The notes beneath the pieces are model-generated. The model made no database searches. It had not been told where the DNA came from and saw only the letters and a list, made by a program, of their open reading frames with translations. The position numbers and the translations under genes are program-made. Below are positions 1-5,686 of a DNA stretch of 16,590 nucleotides, in pieces. Source of the DNA: JAUXFS01 sp050329575 (GTDB lineage Bacteria > Pseudomonadota > Alphaproteobacteria > Rhodospirillales > Defluviicoccaceae); contig JBHJOP010000028.1 in the NCBI GenBank assembly GCA_050329575.1, forward strand, positions 1-16,590, given 5' to 3'. Position 1 is the first letter of the stretch. Every line of letters starts with the position of its first letter.

Positions 1-73
1 CGTCCGCCGCCGGCAGCACCCGCACCCAGTCCCGGCAGTCGGTCCGCACGTCGATCTCAAGCGTCGTCGCCAC
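1..73 (-). CDS. ybeY: YbeY endoribonuclease / rRNA maturation factor, N-terminal fragment (runs off left edge)
   Basis: Only the first 24 codons lie in the window. From a GTG at 71-73 they read MATTLEIDV followed by RTDCRDWVRVLPAAD. The LEIDV opening and the W...LP spacing fit the start of alphaproteobacterial YbeY, a metal-dependent RNase that acts in 16S rRNA 3'-end maturation and ribosome quality control. The start overlaps the end of phoH by 17 bases in another frame, so translation is probably coupled to phoH, and phoH-ybeY is a very common gene pair. The metal-binding histidine motif lies outside the window and cannot be checked. The identification therefore rests on the short N-terminus plus synteny. 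The GTG start is the only convincing initiation codon close to the overlap. Confidence 0.72.
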   Translation of the reverse strand, partial: MATTLEIDVRTDCRDWVRVLPAAD

Positions 74-1085
74 CGCCGCGGCCGCCCTGGTATTCGGTTC
101 CCGCCTGCACCTCGTCCTCCGCCCGCTGGTAGGCGCGCACGATGCGGGTCACCAGCGGATGACGGACGACGTCGGCGTCGCTGAAATGCACGAAATCGAT
201 CCCCGGCACTCCCTCCAGCACCCGCAGCGCGTGGCGCAGCCCGGAATGGGTGCCCTTCGGCAGGTCGACCTGGCTGAGATCGCCGGTGATCACCATGCGC
301 GCGTTCTCGCCGAGCCGGGTGAGAAACATCTTCATCTGCACGGCCGTGGTGTTCTGCGCCTCGTCGAGGATCACGAACGCGTTGGCCAGCGTCCGGCCGC
401 GCATGAAGGCGAGCGGCGCGACCTCGATCTCGCCGCTCTCCAGCCGCTTCACCACCTGCGGCGCCGGCAGCATGTCGTAGAGCGCGTCGTACAGCGGCCG
501 CAGGTACGGGTCGACCTTCTCGCGCATGTTGCCGGGGAGGAACCCCAGTTGCTCGCCCGCCTCGACCGCCGGCCGCGACAGGATCAGCCGGTCGACATCG
601 CCGCCGACCAGCCGCTCCACCGCCTTGGCGACCGCGAGGTAGGTCTTGCCGGTGCCGGCCGGTCCGAGCCCGAACACCAGGTCGTGACGGTCGATGGAGC
701 GCAGGTAGGCGGCCTGGGTGGGCGACCGGGCGATGACTGTCCGCTGCCGGATCCGCACCTCGACGTCGCAGTCCCCCTGCTCGCCGCCGGAGACCATGCG
801 CAGCACCGCGTCGACGTCCTGGGCGCGCACGGCGAGGCCGCGCTGCAGCCGCCCGTAGAGCTGCTCGAGCGCGCGCGCCGCCGCATCGACCGCCTCGCCG
901 CTGCCCCTGAGGGTGACCTGGTTGCCGCGCGCGTCGATGCTGATGCCGAGGTTCTGCTCGATCCGCGCCAGATGATTGTGGTGGGAGCCGAACAGCTGCA
1001 ACGCCAGCCGGTTGTCGGCGAGCTCCAGGTCCAGCTTCTTGCCGTCGGCGATCGCGTCCGGCTTCGGTTTCGCGCGCCGCGTCAA
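57..1085 (-). CDS. phoH: PhoH family ATPase (PhoH-like protein)
   Basis: A 342-residue cytoplasmic P-loop ATPase of the PhoH/YbeZ family. Its exact substrate is not settled; it is associated with RNA metabolism and works beside YbeY. Residues about 20-80 resemble the N-terminal KH-like RNA-binding part. The Walker A motif GPAGTGKT is at 141-148 and Walker B VILDEAQ at 238-244, followed by NTT, which is characteristic of PhoH. The sensor-like segment ITGDLSQVDLP is near 266-276. Length is normal for the family. The start is TTG at 1083-1085, which overlaps the miaB stop as TTGA. No other start codon lies before the conserved KH-like part, so coupled initiation is likely. It forms a tight transcription unit, miaB-phoH-ybeY. 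Confidence 0.95.
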   Translation of the reverse strand: MTRRAKPKPDAIADGKKLDLELADNRLALQLFGSHHNHLARIEQNLGISIDARGNQVTLRGSGEAVDAAARALEQLYGRLQRGLAVRAQDVDAVLRMVSGGEQGDCDVEVRIRQRTVIARSPTQAAYLRSIDRHDLVFGLGPAGTGKTYLAVAKAVERLVGGDVDRLILSRPAVEAGEQLGFLPGNMREKVDPYLRPLYDALYDMLPAPQVVKRLESGEIEVAPLAFMRGRTLANAFVILDEAQNTTAVQMKMFLTRLGENARMVITGDLSQVDLPKGTHSGLRHALRVLEGVPGIDFVHFSDADVVRHPLVTRIVRAYQRAEDEVQAGTEYQGGRGGGDDA

Positions 1086-2422
1086 GCCGCCGCGCTCCCC
1101 GCCAAGGTGCCGGCGAGGCTGTTGGCGAACCCGCCGGTGATGCGCAACGGTCGTATCGTGCCGAACAGCGCTTCGGGGACGCGGGCGTGGACCGCCTGCA
1201 TGTAGGGGCTGCGCCCGACGAGCTGGCCGGCCCCCTTTCCGCGCCGATCGAACAGGACCTCCATCACCGTCCCGACACGGGACTCGTTGAAGGCGCGCTG
1301 CTGGCGATCGAGCAGGTCCTGGAGAACGGCGAGCCGTTCACGCTTCACCGCCTCGTCCAGTTGCGGCAGCAGGGCGGCCGGGGTTCCGGGGCGGGCGCTG
1401 TACTTGAACGAGTAGGCCTGGGCGTAGCCGACCGTCTCGACGAGGCGCAGGGTGTCGCGGAAATCGGCGGCGGTCTCGCCGGGAAAGCCGACGATGAAGT
1501 CGGAACTCAGCGCCAGATCGGGCCGCGCCGCGCGCAGCCGGTCGACGAGCCGCAGGTAGTCGGCGACGCCGTGCCGGCGGTTCATCGCCGCCAACATGCG
1601 GTCCGATCCCGACTGCACCGGCAGATGCAGGAAGGGCATCAGCTTGGCGATGTCGCGGTGGGCGGCGATCAGCGTCTCGTCGACATCGGCGGGATGGGAC
1701 GTGGTGTAGCGGATGCGGTCGATGCCGTCGATGTCGGCGATGCCGGCGATCAGCCGGCCGAGCCCCCACTCGCCGCCGGTCGGCGCCGACCCGTGATAGG
1801 CGTCGACGTTCTGGCCGAGCAGGGTGATCTCGCGCGCCCCGGCCACGGCGTAGCGGCGCGCCTCGGCGAGCAGGTCGGCGACCGGCCGCGAGTACTCCGC
1901 ACCGCGGGTATAGGGAACGACGCAGAAGGTGCAGAACTTGTCGCAGCCCTCCTGCACGGTGAGGAAGGCGCTGACGCCCCCGGCGGTCGGTTGCGGCAGG
2001 TGGTCGAACTTGGGCTCCGACGGGAAGTCGGTTTCGAGGACCGCGCTGCCGGCGCGACCGGCCCTGGCGACCATCTCCGGCAGACGATGGTAGGTCTGCG
2101 GTCCGAGCACGATGTCGACACAGGGGGCGCGGCGCCGGATCTCGGCGCCCTCCGCCTGGGCGACGCAGCCGGCGACGGCGATGACCACCGGACCGCCGGC
2201 GGCCGCCGGACGATCCTTCAACCGCTGCAGGCGCCCGAGCTCCGAATACACCTTCTCGGCCGCCTTCTCGCGGATGTGGCAGGTGTTGAGGATGATCATG
2301 TCGGCGTCGGCGGCGTCCGTCGTCGGGGCGTAGCCGAGCGGCGCCAACACGTCCGCCATGCGGGCGGAGTCGTAGGCGTTCATCTGGCAGCCGTAGGACT
2401 TGATGAGGAGTTTCTTCGCCAA
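1082..2422 (-). CDS. miaB: tRNA-2-methylthio-N6-dimethylallyladenosine synthase MiaB
   Basis: A radical-SAM methylthiotransferase that converts i6A37 to ms2i6A37 in tRNAs reading UNN codons. The protein has 446 residues. The N-terminal UPF0004 domain carries three cysteines for the auxiliary 4Fe-4S cluster (C12 in YGCQMN, C48 in LNTC, C86 in AGCVAQ). The radical-SAM motif C160-x3-C164-x2-C167 (GCDKFCTFC) binds the SAM-cleaving cluster. A TRAM RNA-binding domain occupies roughly 372-437. The start is TTG at 2420-2422, giving MAKKLLIKSYGCQMN, which matches the usual MiaB N-terminus. No ATG or GTG sits close upstream in frame, and no strong Shine-Dalgarno precedes it, so translation may be inefficient. 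It is the first gene of the miaB-phoH-ybeY unit, 157 bases downstream of fur. Confidence 0.97.
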   Translation of the reverse strand: MAKKLLIKSYGCQMNAYDSARMADVLAPLGYAPTTDAADADMIILNTCHIREKAAEKVYSELGRLQRLKDRPAAAGGPVVIAVAGCVAQAEGAEIRRRAPCVDIVLGPQTYHRLPEMVARAGRAGSAVLETDFPSEPKFDHLPQPTAGGVSAFLTVQEGCDKFCTFCVVPYTRGAEYSRPVADLLAEARRYAVAGAREITLLGQNVDAYHGSAPTGGEWGLGRLIAGIADIDGIDRIRYTTSHPADVDETLIAAHRDIAKLMPFLHLPVQSGSDRMLAAMNRRHGVADYLRLVDRLRAARPDLALSSDFIVGFPGETAADFRDTLRLVETVGYAQAYSFKYSARPGTPAALLPQLDEAVKRERLAVLQDLLDRQQRAFNESRVGTVMEVLFDRRGKGAGQLVGRSPYMQAVHARVPEALFGTIRPLRITGGFANSLAGTLAGSAAA

Positions 2423-2579
2423 CGCCGCAACGCTAGATGCGGGCGAGGGCGCCGCACGCGCCGCCGCCGGTCACCACCTCAGCCGATCGTCTGCTCGGAG
2501 CGACGCCCGCCATCGCCGTGACGCTGCCCGAACCGCCCGACGGAGTCAAGGACGGCGGCGAGGCGGCCGACACCGGACG
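2423..2579. other. fur-miaB spacer (157 bp), no feature recognised
   Basis: A GC-rich spacer between the fur stop and the miaB TTG start. I see no T-tract terminator, no clear sigma70 hexamer pair and no plausible small gene. A promoter for miaB-phoH-ybeY may lie here, but none can be picked out by eye, and read-through from fur is equally possible. Confidence 0.5.
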
Positions 2580-3011
2580 TCACGGCCGGCCCTTGTCCTG
2601 TTCGAGGCGGACCCCGTAAAGCTCCAGGCGGTGGCCGACCAGACGGTAGCCGAGCTGTTCGGCCATCTTGCTCTGCAACGCCTCGATCTCGTGGCTGCGG
2701 AACTCGATCACCCGGCCGGATTGGACGTCGATGAGGTGGTCGTGGTGTTCCTCGCCGGCCTCCTCGTAACGCGATCGGCCGTCGCCGAAGTCCCGCCGCT
2801 CGAGGATGTCGGCCTCCTCGAACAGGCGCACCGTGCGGTAGACGGTGGCGATGCTGATTCTCGGATCGAGGGCCGCCGCGCGGCGGTGAACCTCTTCCAC
2901 GTCCGGGTGATCGGTGGCCTCGGAGAGGACGCGCGCGATGATCCTCCGTTGGCCGGTCATCTTCATGCCCTTCTCCAGGCACTGCCGCTCGATGCGCGAT
3001 GGTGCCGCCAT
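2580..3011 (-). CDS. fur: Fur family transcriptional regulator (Fur/Mur type)
   Basis: A 143-residue metal-responsive DNA-binding regulator. The winged-helix DNA-binding part covers about 15-80, with the recognition segment ISIATVYRTVRLFEE at 52-66. The dimerisation and metal domain follows, with the cluster HHDHLI at 89-94. Likely metal ligands by analogy with other Fur proteins are H35, the glutamates at 83-88, H89, H90, D91, H92, E108 or E110, and H127. The usual CxxC pairs of the structural zinc site are absent (HHDHLIDVQSG replaces HHDHLICxxC), and the only cysteine is C11. This is common in alphaproteobacterial Fur/Mur, where the sensed metal may be manganese or iron. The ATG at 3009-3011 is preceded by a strong GGGAGGAGGA ribosome-binding site. 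Irr and Zur are less likely, because the Irr haem motif and the Zur cysteines are missing. Confidence 0.9.
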   Translation of the reverse strand: MAAPSRIERQCLEKGMKMTGQRRIIARVLSEATDHPDVEEVHRRAAALDPRISIATVYRTVRLFEEADILERRDFGDGRSRYEEAGEEHHDHLIDVQSGRVIEFRSHEIEALQSKMAEQLGYRLVGHRLELYGVRLEQDKGRP

Positions 3012-3042
3012 TCCTCCTCCCTCAGCCCCGACAGCCCCGCCG

Positions 3043-3066
3043 GCCGTCGAGTTGATTCTCGACGGC
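3043..3066. other. Perfect 9-bp inverted repeat / hairpin upstream of fur
   Basis: GCCGTCGAG at 3043-3051 and CTCGACGGC at 3058-3066 form a perfect 9-bp stem around the six-base loop TTGATT. It lies 32-55 bases upstream of the fur ATG. It has no T-tract on either side, so it could be an operator for a dimeric regulator, part of a terminator for mucR, or an RNA structure in the fur leader. The repeat is seen directly; its role is inference. Confidence 0.6.
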
Positions 3067-3077
3067 GATGATGACGG

Positions 3078-3096
3078 TCGGCGGCACCGCCGCCGA
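3078..3096 (-). terminator. GC-rich hairpin just after mucR (possible terminator, no U-tract)
   Basis: TCGGCGGC at 3078-3085 and GCCGCCGA at 3089-3096 form a perfect 8-bp stem with a three-base loop, starting ten bases after the mucR stop codon. The placement suits a transcription terminator for mucR. No run of T follows on the minus strand, so it would be a non-canonical or weak terminator, or an RNA 3'-end stabiliser. Confidence 0.4.
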
Positions 3097-3105
3097 GCTC
3101 ACCGG

Positions 3106-3528
3106 TCAGGCTCGTCGCTGGCTCGCCGTCCGCCGGGTGGTGCCGAGCCCGATCTCCTTGGCGAGGTTGCTGCGATGCTTCGCATAGTTGGGGGCGACCA
3201 TCGGGTAGTCGGGCGCCAACCCCCAGCGTTCACGGTACTCCTCGGGCGTCATGTTGTAGGACGTCTTGAGATGCCGCTTCAGCATCTTGAGCTTCTTGCC
3301 GTCCTCCAGGCATACGATATAGTCGGGGAACACCGATTTTTTCGGTGGCACGGCCGGCTTCGGCCGCTCGGGTTCCGCCGGCGTCGTTCCGACCGAAACC
3401 AGCGTCCGGTAGACCTCCTGGATCAGGCCCGGCAGCTCGGAGGCGGGCATTGGATTGTTGCCGACATGGGCAGCGACAATCTCGGCGGTGAGCTCCAGCA
3501 TTTCAGTGGAAGTAGATTTTTCCATCAT
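3106..3528 (-). CDS. MucR/Ros family transcriptional regulator
   Basis: A 140-residue regulator of the Ros/MucR zinc-finger family. In alphaproteobacteria these bind AT-rich DNA, act as H-NS-like silencers, and often repress their own gene. Residues about 6-50 resemble the N-terminal oligomerisation region. The finger is C73-LE-D76-GKKLKMLKR-H86-LKT-S90-Y91, followed by the conserved MTPEEYRERWGL and DYPMVAPNYA segments. Compared with Ros (C-x2-C-x9-H-x3-HH), the second cysteine is Asp and the last histidines are Ser-Tyr. Zinc coordination would therefore be unusual or absent, although the fold-defining residues remain. Two consecutive ATGs (3526-3528 and 3523-3525) could serve as start, and no strong Shine-Dalgarno decides between them. 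It is divergent from the tusA-like gene across a short AT-rich spacer. Confidence 0.93.
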   Translation of the reverse strand: MMEKSTSTEMLELTAEIVAAHVGNNPMPASELPGLIQEVYRTLVSVGTTPAEPERPKPAVPPKKSVFPDYIVCLEDGKKLKMLKRHLKTSYNMTPEEYRERWGLAPDYPMVAPNYAKHRSNLAKEIGLGTTRRTASQRRA

Positions 3529-3587
3529 CGGAATTTCTTTCCCGGTTTTTCAATGACCGCCTGTCATATAGATAATACTGAACAGCT
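3529..3587. promoter_or_regulatory. Divergent mucR / tusA-like control region, AT-rich
   Basis: These 59 bases separate two divergently transcribed genes and are much richer in A and T than the surroundings, with a cluster reading CATATAGATAATAC at 3565-3578. It must hold the signals for both genes. A weak minus-strand pair, TTGCAT (3588-3593) and TATATG (3565-3570), is spaced 17 bases apart. GATAAT at 3571-3576 could be a plus-strand -10, although that would leave an almost leaderless transcript. Its AT-rich character is what MucR/Ros proteins bind, so autoregulation is plausible but inferred. Confidence 0.5.
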
Positions 3588-3881
3588 ATGCAAGAACGTC
3601 GCATGCGAAAAAAAGCAGCCCCCGTCAGTTGCAAGCCCGACCCCGACTTTCATCTCGACATCTCCGGCGAAGTCTGCCCGCTCACCTTCGTGCGCACCAA
3701 GCTGCTGATCGAGCGCATGCGGCCGGGCCAGACGGCGGAGATCCGGCTGAAGGGCGCCGAGCCACTGCTCAACGTCCCCCGGTCGGTTCGGGAGGCGGGC
3801 CATGTCGTGGTCGCGCTCGCGCCGGAGGATCCCGCCGCCGGCCCGCACGCCGTCCACCGCCTGCGGATTCGCAAGGCCTGA
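3588..3881 (+). CDS. TusA/SirA-like sulfurtransferase family protein
   Basis: A 97-residue small soluble protein of the TusA/SirA/YedF fold. Family members accept persulfide sulfur on a cysteine near the N-terminus and pass it on for tRNA thiolation, molybdopterin or other sulfur-relay reactions; others have unknown roles. The signature region LDISGEVCPLTFVRTK places the likely active cysteine at C30 followed by P31. The usual CPxP becomes CPLT, so the second proline is missing. The GQTAEIRLKG and LNVPRSV segments fit the following beta strand and helix. The ATG at 3588 is taken as start; a second in-frame ATG at 3603 would remove five residues, and neither has a clear Shine-Dalgarno. It is divergent from mucR and convergent with rimI. 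The precise partner is unknown, so no symbol is given. Confidence 0.87.
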   Translation: MQERRMRKKAAPVSCKPDPDFHLDISGEVCPLTFVRTKLLIERMRPGQTAEIRLKGAEPLLNVPRSVREAGHVVVALAPEDPAAGPHAVHRLRIRKA

Positions 3882-3893
3882 CGCGCCGTCAGG
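3877..3893. terminator. Inverted repeat containing both convergent stop codons (tusA-like / rimI)
   Basis: CCTGACG at 3877-3883 and CGTCAGG at 3887-3893 form a perfect 7-bp stem with the loop CGC. The TGA of the tusA-like gene (3879-3881) and the TGA of rimI on the other strand (3889-3891) lie in opposite arms. The symmetry would let it fold in either transcript, as a bidirectional terminator would. No T-tract flanks it, so termination efficiency is uncertain. Confidence 0.5.
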
Positions 3894-4350
3894 GGACGAG
3901 GCGACGGGCGAGAATGACGGCGTCGGTGCCGCCGCCGGCGCCGGCGTAGTAGCCGGGACGGCGGCCGGCTTCGAGAAATCCGTGCCGTGCGTAGAGGCCG
4001 AGCGCCGCCCGATTGTCGACCGCGACCTCGAGAACCATCCGCCGGGCACCGCGCCGCGCCGCGTCGGCGAGCGCCGTCGCGAGCAGCGCCGCGGCCCATC
4101 CGCGACGCCGCAGCGGCGGCGCGACGCCGATGGCGAGCACCTCGCCCTCGTCGGCGGCGACGCGACAGAGCACGAAGGCGCCGGGAGCGCCGTCCGCCGC
4201 GGCGACGTGGGCGCACGTGCCGGGCGCGGCGAGCAGGGCGGCGATCGATGCGGCGCTCCAAGCGTCGGCGAAGCACTGGGCGTGCAGGGCGGCGATCACC
4301 GGCGCGTGCCATCGGCCGACGACGGTGATCGCCGGCGGCACCGCGGTCAC
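3889..4350 (-). CDS. rimI: Ribosomal-protein-alanine N-acetyltransferase RimI (GNAT family)
   Basis: A 153-residue GNAT acetyltransferase. RimI transfers acetyl from acetyl-CoA to the N-terminal alanine of ribosomal protein S18, and some homologues are broader. Motif A is LAIGVAPPLRRRGWAAALL (72-90), with the CoA-binding RRRGWA at 81-86. Motif B includes LEV at 107-109 and VDNRAALGLYARHGF at 111-125, with E108 and Y120 in positions expected for catalysis. PGYY near 132-135 is typical of RimI. The start is GTG at 4348-4350, which overlaps the tsaB stop as GTGA, so the two are translationally coupled. The reading frame stays open far upstream through tsaB, but that part is out-of-frame tsaB sequence. 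tsaB-rimI is a classic pair. It ends inside a hairpin shared with the convergent tusA-like gene. Confidence 0.92.
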   Translation of the reverse strand: MTAVPPAITVVGRWHAPVIAALHAQCFADAWSAASIAALLAAPGTCAHVAAADGAPGAFVLCRVAADEGEVLAIGVAPPLRRRGWAAALLATALADAARRGARRMVLEVAVDNRAALGLYARHGFLEAGRRPGYYAGAGGGTDAVILARRLVP

Positions 4351-5027
4351 GGCCGCCGCCCGGGGCCGGAGACCGGCCCGGTGTCCGGGGACCGCAGGTA
4401 CAGGGGCGAGGGCGCCCGCGGCGGCGGGCCGTCCTTGCGCCACTGCCGGGAGGCGATCTCGGCGACCGCCGCGGCGACGGTCATCGCCGGCGCGGCCGCC
4501 ACCGCCGTCCGCCCCGCCGCCGTCAGCGCCGCCGCCACCGGCCCCGCGGCGGCGCCGACCACGGTCAGCGGCCGGAGAGGAACCCTCGTCGCCAGATCCC
4601 GGGCGGCGGCCGCGACCGGCGGACCGAGGGGATCGCCGTCCGGACCGAACGCCTGGGCGAAGACGTCGCCGCGGTTCGACTCGACGACCGCCAGCACCGC
4701 TCCGCCGCCGGCGACCGGGCCGACCGATGCCGCCACCGCCGCGAGGGTGGTGATCCCGAGACACGGCCGATCGGCGGCCAGCGCCATCCCGCGCGCCGCC
4801 GCGAGGCCGATCCTGAGGCCGGTGAACGATCCGGGCCCGACGGTGACCGCGATCAGGTCCAGCTCGGCGAAGGCGAGACCGGCGTCCGCCATCGTCGCGG
4901 CCACCATCGGCATCAGCGCCTCGGCCTGTCCACGCGCCATCGCCGCCGAGCGGCCGGCCTTCACCCCCGCGGACCACACGGCGACCGAACAGGCGGCCGT
5001 CGCGGTGTCGAGGGCCAGGATTCTCAT
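4347..5027 (-). CDS. tsaB: tRNA threonylcarbamoyladenosine biosynthesis protein TsaB
   Basis: A 226-residue ASKHA-fold protein (YeaZ) that partners TsaD and TsaE to make t6A at position 37 of ANN-decoding tRNAs. The N-terminal MRILALDTATAACSVAV and the loop GPGSFTGLRIG at 64-74 are family signatures. The C-terminal PLYLRSPD (near 208-215) is also typical, although this protein is rich in alanine between 140 and 195. The ATG at 5025-5027 is preferred. An in-frame GTG three codons upstream (5034-5036) falls within the GGTGGGAACG ribosome-binding segment. It is immediately followed by rimI with a four-base overlap and is divergent from the D-Ala-D-Ala dipeptidase gene. Confidence 0.94.
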   Translation of the reverse strand: MRILALDTATAACSVAVWSAGVKAGRSAAMARGQAEALMPMVAATMADAGLAFAELDLIAVTVGPGSFTGLRIGLAAARGMALAADRPCLGITTLAAVAASVGPVAGGGAVLAVVESNRGDVFAQAFGPDGDPLGPPVAAAARDLATRVPLRPLTVVGAAAGPVAAALTAAGRTAVAAAPAMTVAAAVAEIASRQWRKDGPPPRAPSPLYLRSPDTGPVSGPGRRP

Positions 5028-5047
5028 CGTTCCCACCCCCGACGCCG

Positions 5048-5076
5048 GTGATCGGGCGGGCAGGCGGGCGTATAGT
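5048..5076 (+). promoter_or_regulatory. Putative promoter of the D-Ala-D-Ala dipeptidase gene
   Basis: TATAGT at 5071-5076 matches the sigma70 -10 consensus at five of six positions and stands out in GC-rich surroundings. A weak -35, GTGATC at 5048-5053, lies 17 bases upstream. The implied transcript would start near 5083, leaving a leader of about 40 bases before the ATG at 5123. Confidence 0.42.
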
Positions 5077-5122
5077 GCGCCCCGGCGGCCGTGCCCGTCG
5101 CGCTTCTGGACAGGATCCCCCG

Positions 5123-5680
5123 ATGAGCCTCGTCGAAATCACCCCTGCGCGAGACGGCGTCGAGATCGCCCTCGCCTACGCGACCGACGCCAACTTCACC
5201 GGCCGGGCGATCTACCGCCGCGCCGGCTGCTATCTCCACGCCGACACCGCCGCCCTGCTGCGGCGGGCGGTCGAGCTGGCCGCGCCGCTCGGCTATCGGC
5301 TGCGCATCCTCGACGGGTTTCGTCCCGCCGAGGCGCAATGGGTCTTGTGGCGGCATTGTCCCGATCCGGCCTACATCGCCGATCCCCGGCGCGGCTCGCC
5401 CCACAGCATGGGCGCGGCCGTCGATCTCACCCTGGTCGACGCCGCGACCGGCGAGGCGTCGGACATGGGGACCGGGTTCGACGACATGCGACCCGCCTCC
5501 TGGCACGGTGACACCGGCATTCCGGCGCCGGCGCAACGCAACCGGGCGATCCTGCTCGGCCTGATGACCGCCGCCGGCTTCGACTTCTATCGCAACGAAT
5601 GGTGGCACTATCAGCTGTTCAGGCCGCGCGGCCGCTATCCGGTGTTGTCGGACAGTGTCCTCGCCGACGGTCTGATGTAG
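5123..5680 (+). CDS. ddpX: D-alanyl-D-alanine dipeptidase (peptidase M15D, VanX/DdpX type)
   Basis: A 185-residue zinc dipeptidase that hydrolyses D-Ala-D-Ala. In non-resistant bacteria such enzymes recycle the dipeptide released during cell-wall turnover; in vancomycin-resistance clusters VanX depletes it. The motif SPHSMGAAVD supplies zinc ligands H94 and D101. EWWHY gives the catalytic base E159 and ligand H162. DGFRP carries the transition-state arginine R67. Length is close to E. coli DdpX. No signal peptide is visible, so it is predicted cytoplasmic. The ATG at 5123 is preferred: it has AGGA seven bases upstream, and the longer in-frame start at 5048 would lie within the promoter. No vanH/vanA or ddp transporter genes are nearby, so a turnover role is more likely than resistance. 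Its stop is six bases from the convergent rutE stop. Confidence 0.93.
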   Translation: MSLVEITPARDGVEIALAYATDANFTGRAIYRRAGCYLHADTAALLRRAVELAAPLGYRLRILDGFRPAEAQWVLWRHCPDPAYIADPRRGSPHSMGAAVDLTLVDAATGEASDMGTGFDDMRPASWHGDTGIPAPAQRNRAILLGLMTAAGFDFYRNEWWHYQLFRPRGRYPVLSDSVLADGLM

Positions 5681-5686
5681 TCGATC

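Noticed and set aside
2423..2579. Small gene or RNA between fur and miaB
   Set aside because: No plausible start with ribosome-binding site, no conserved peptide and no clear hairpin-plus-T structure was seen.
4351..5142. Apparent N-terminal extension fused to rimI
   Set aside because: The extension is tsaB read out of frame. The GTGA overlap with the tsaB stop and the normal RimI length set the start at 4350.
5123..5680. Vancomycin-type resistance locus
   Set aside because: The dipeptidase is VanX-like, but there is no vanH, vanA/B ligase or VanRS pair in the window. Gram-negative DdpX-type turnover explains it better.
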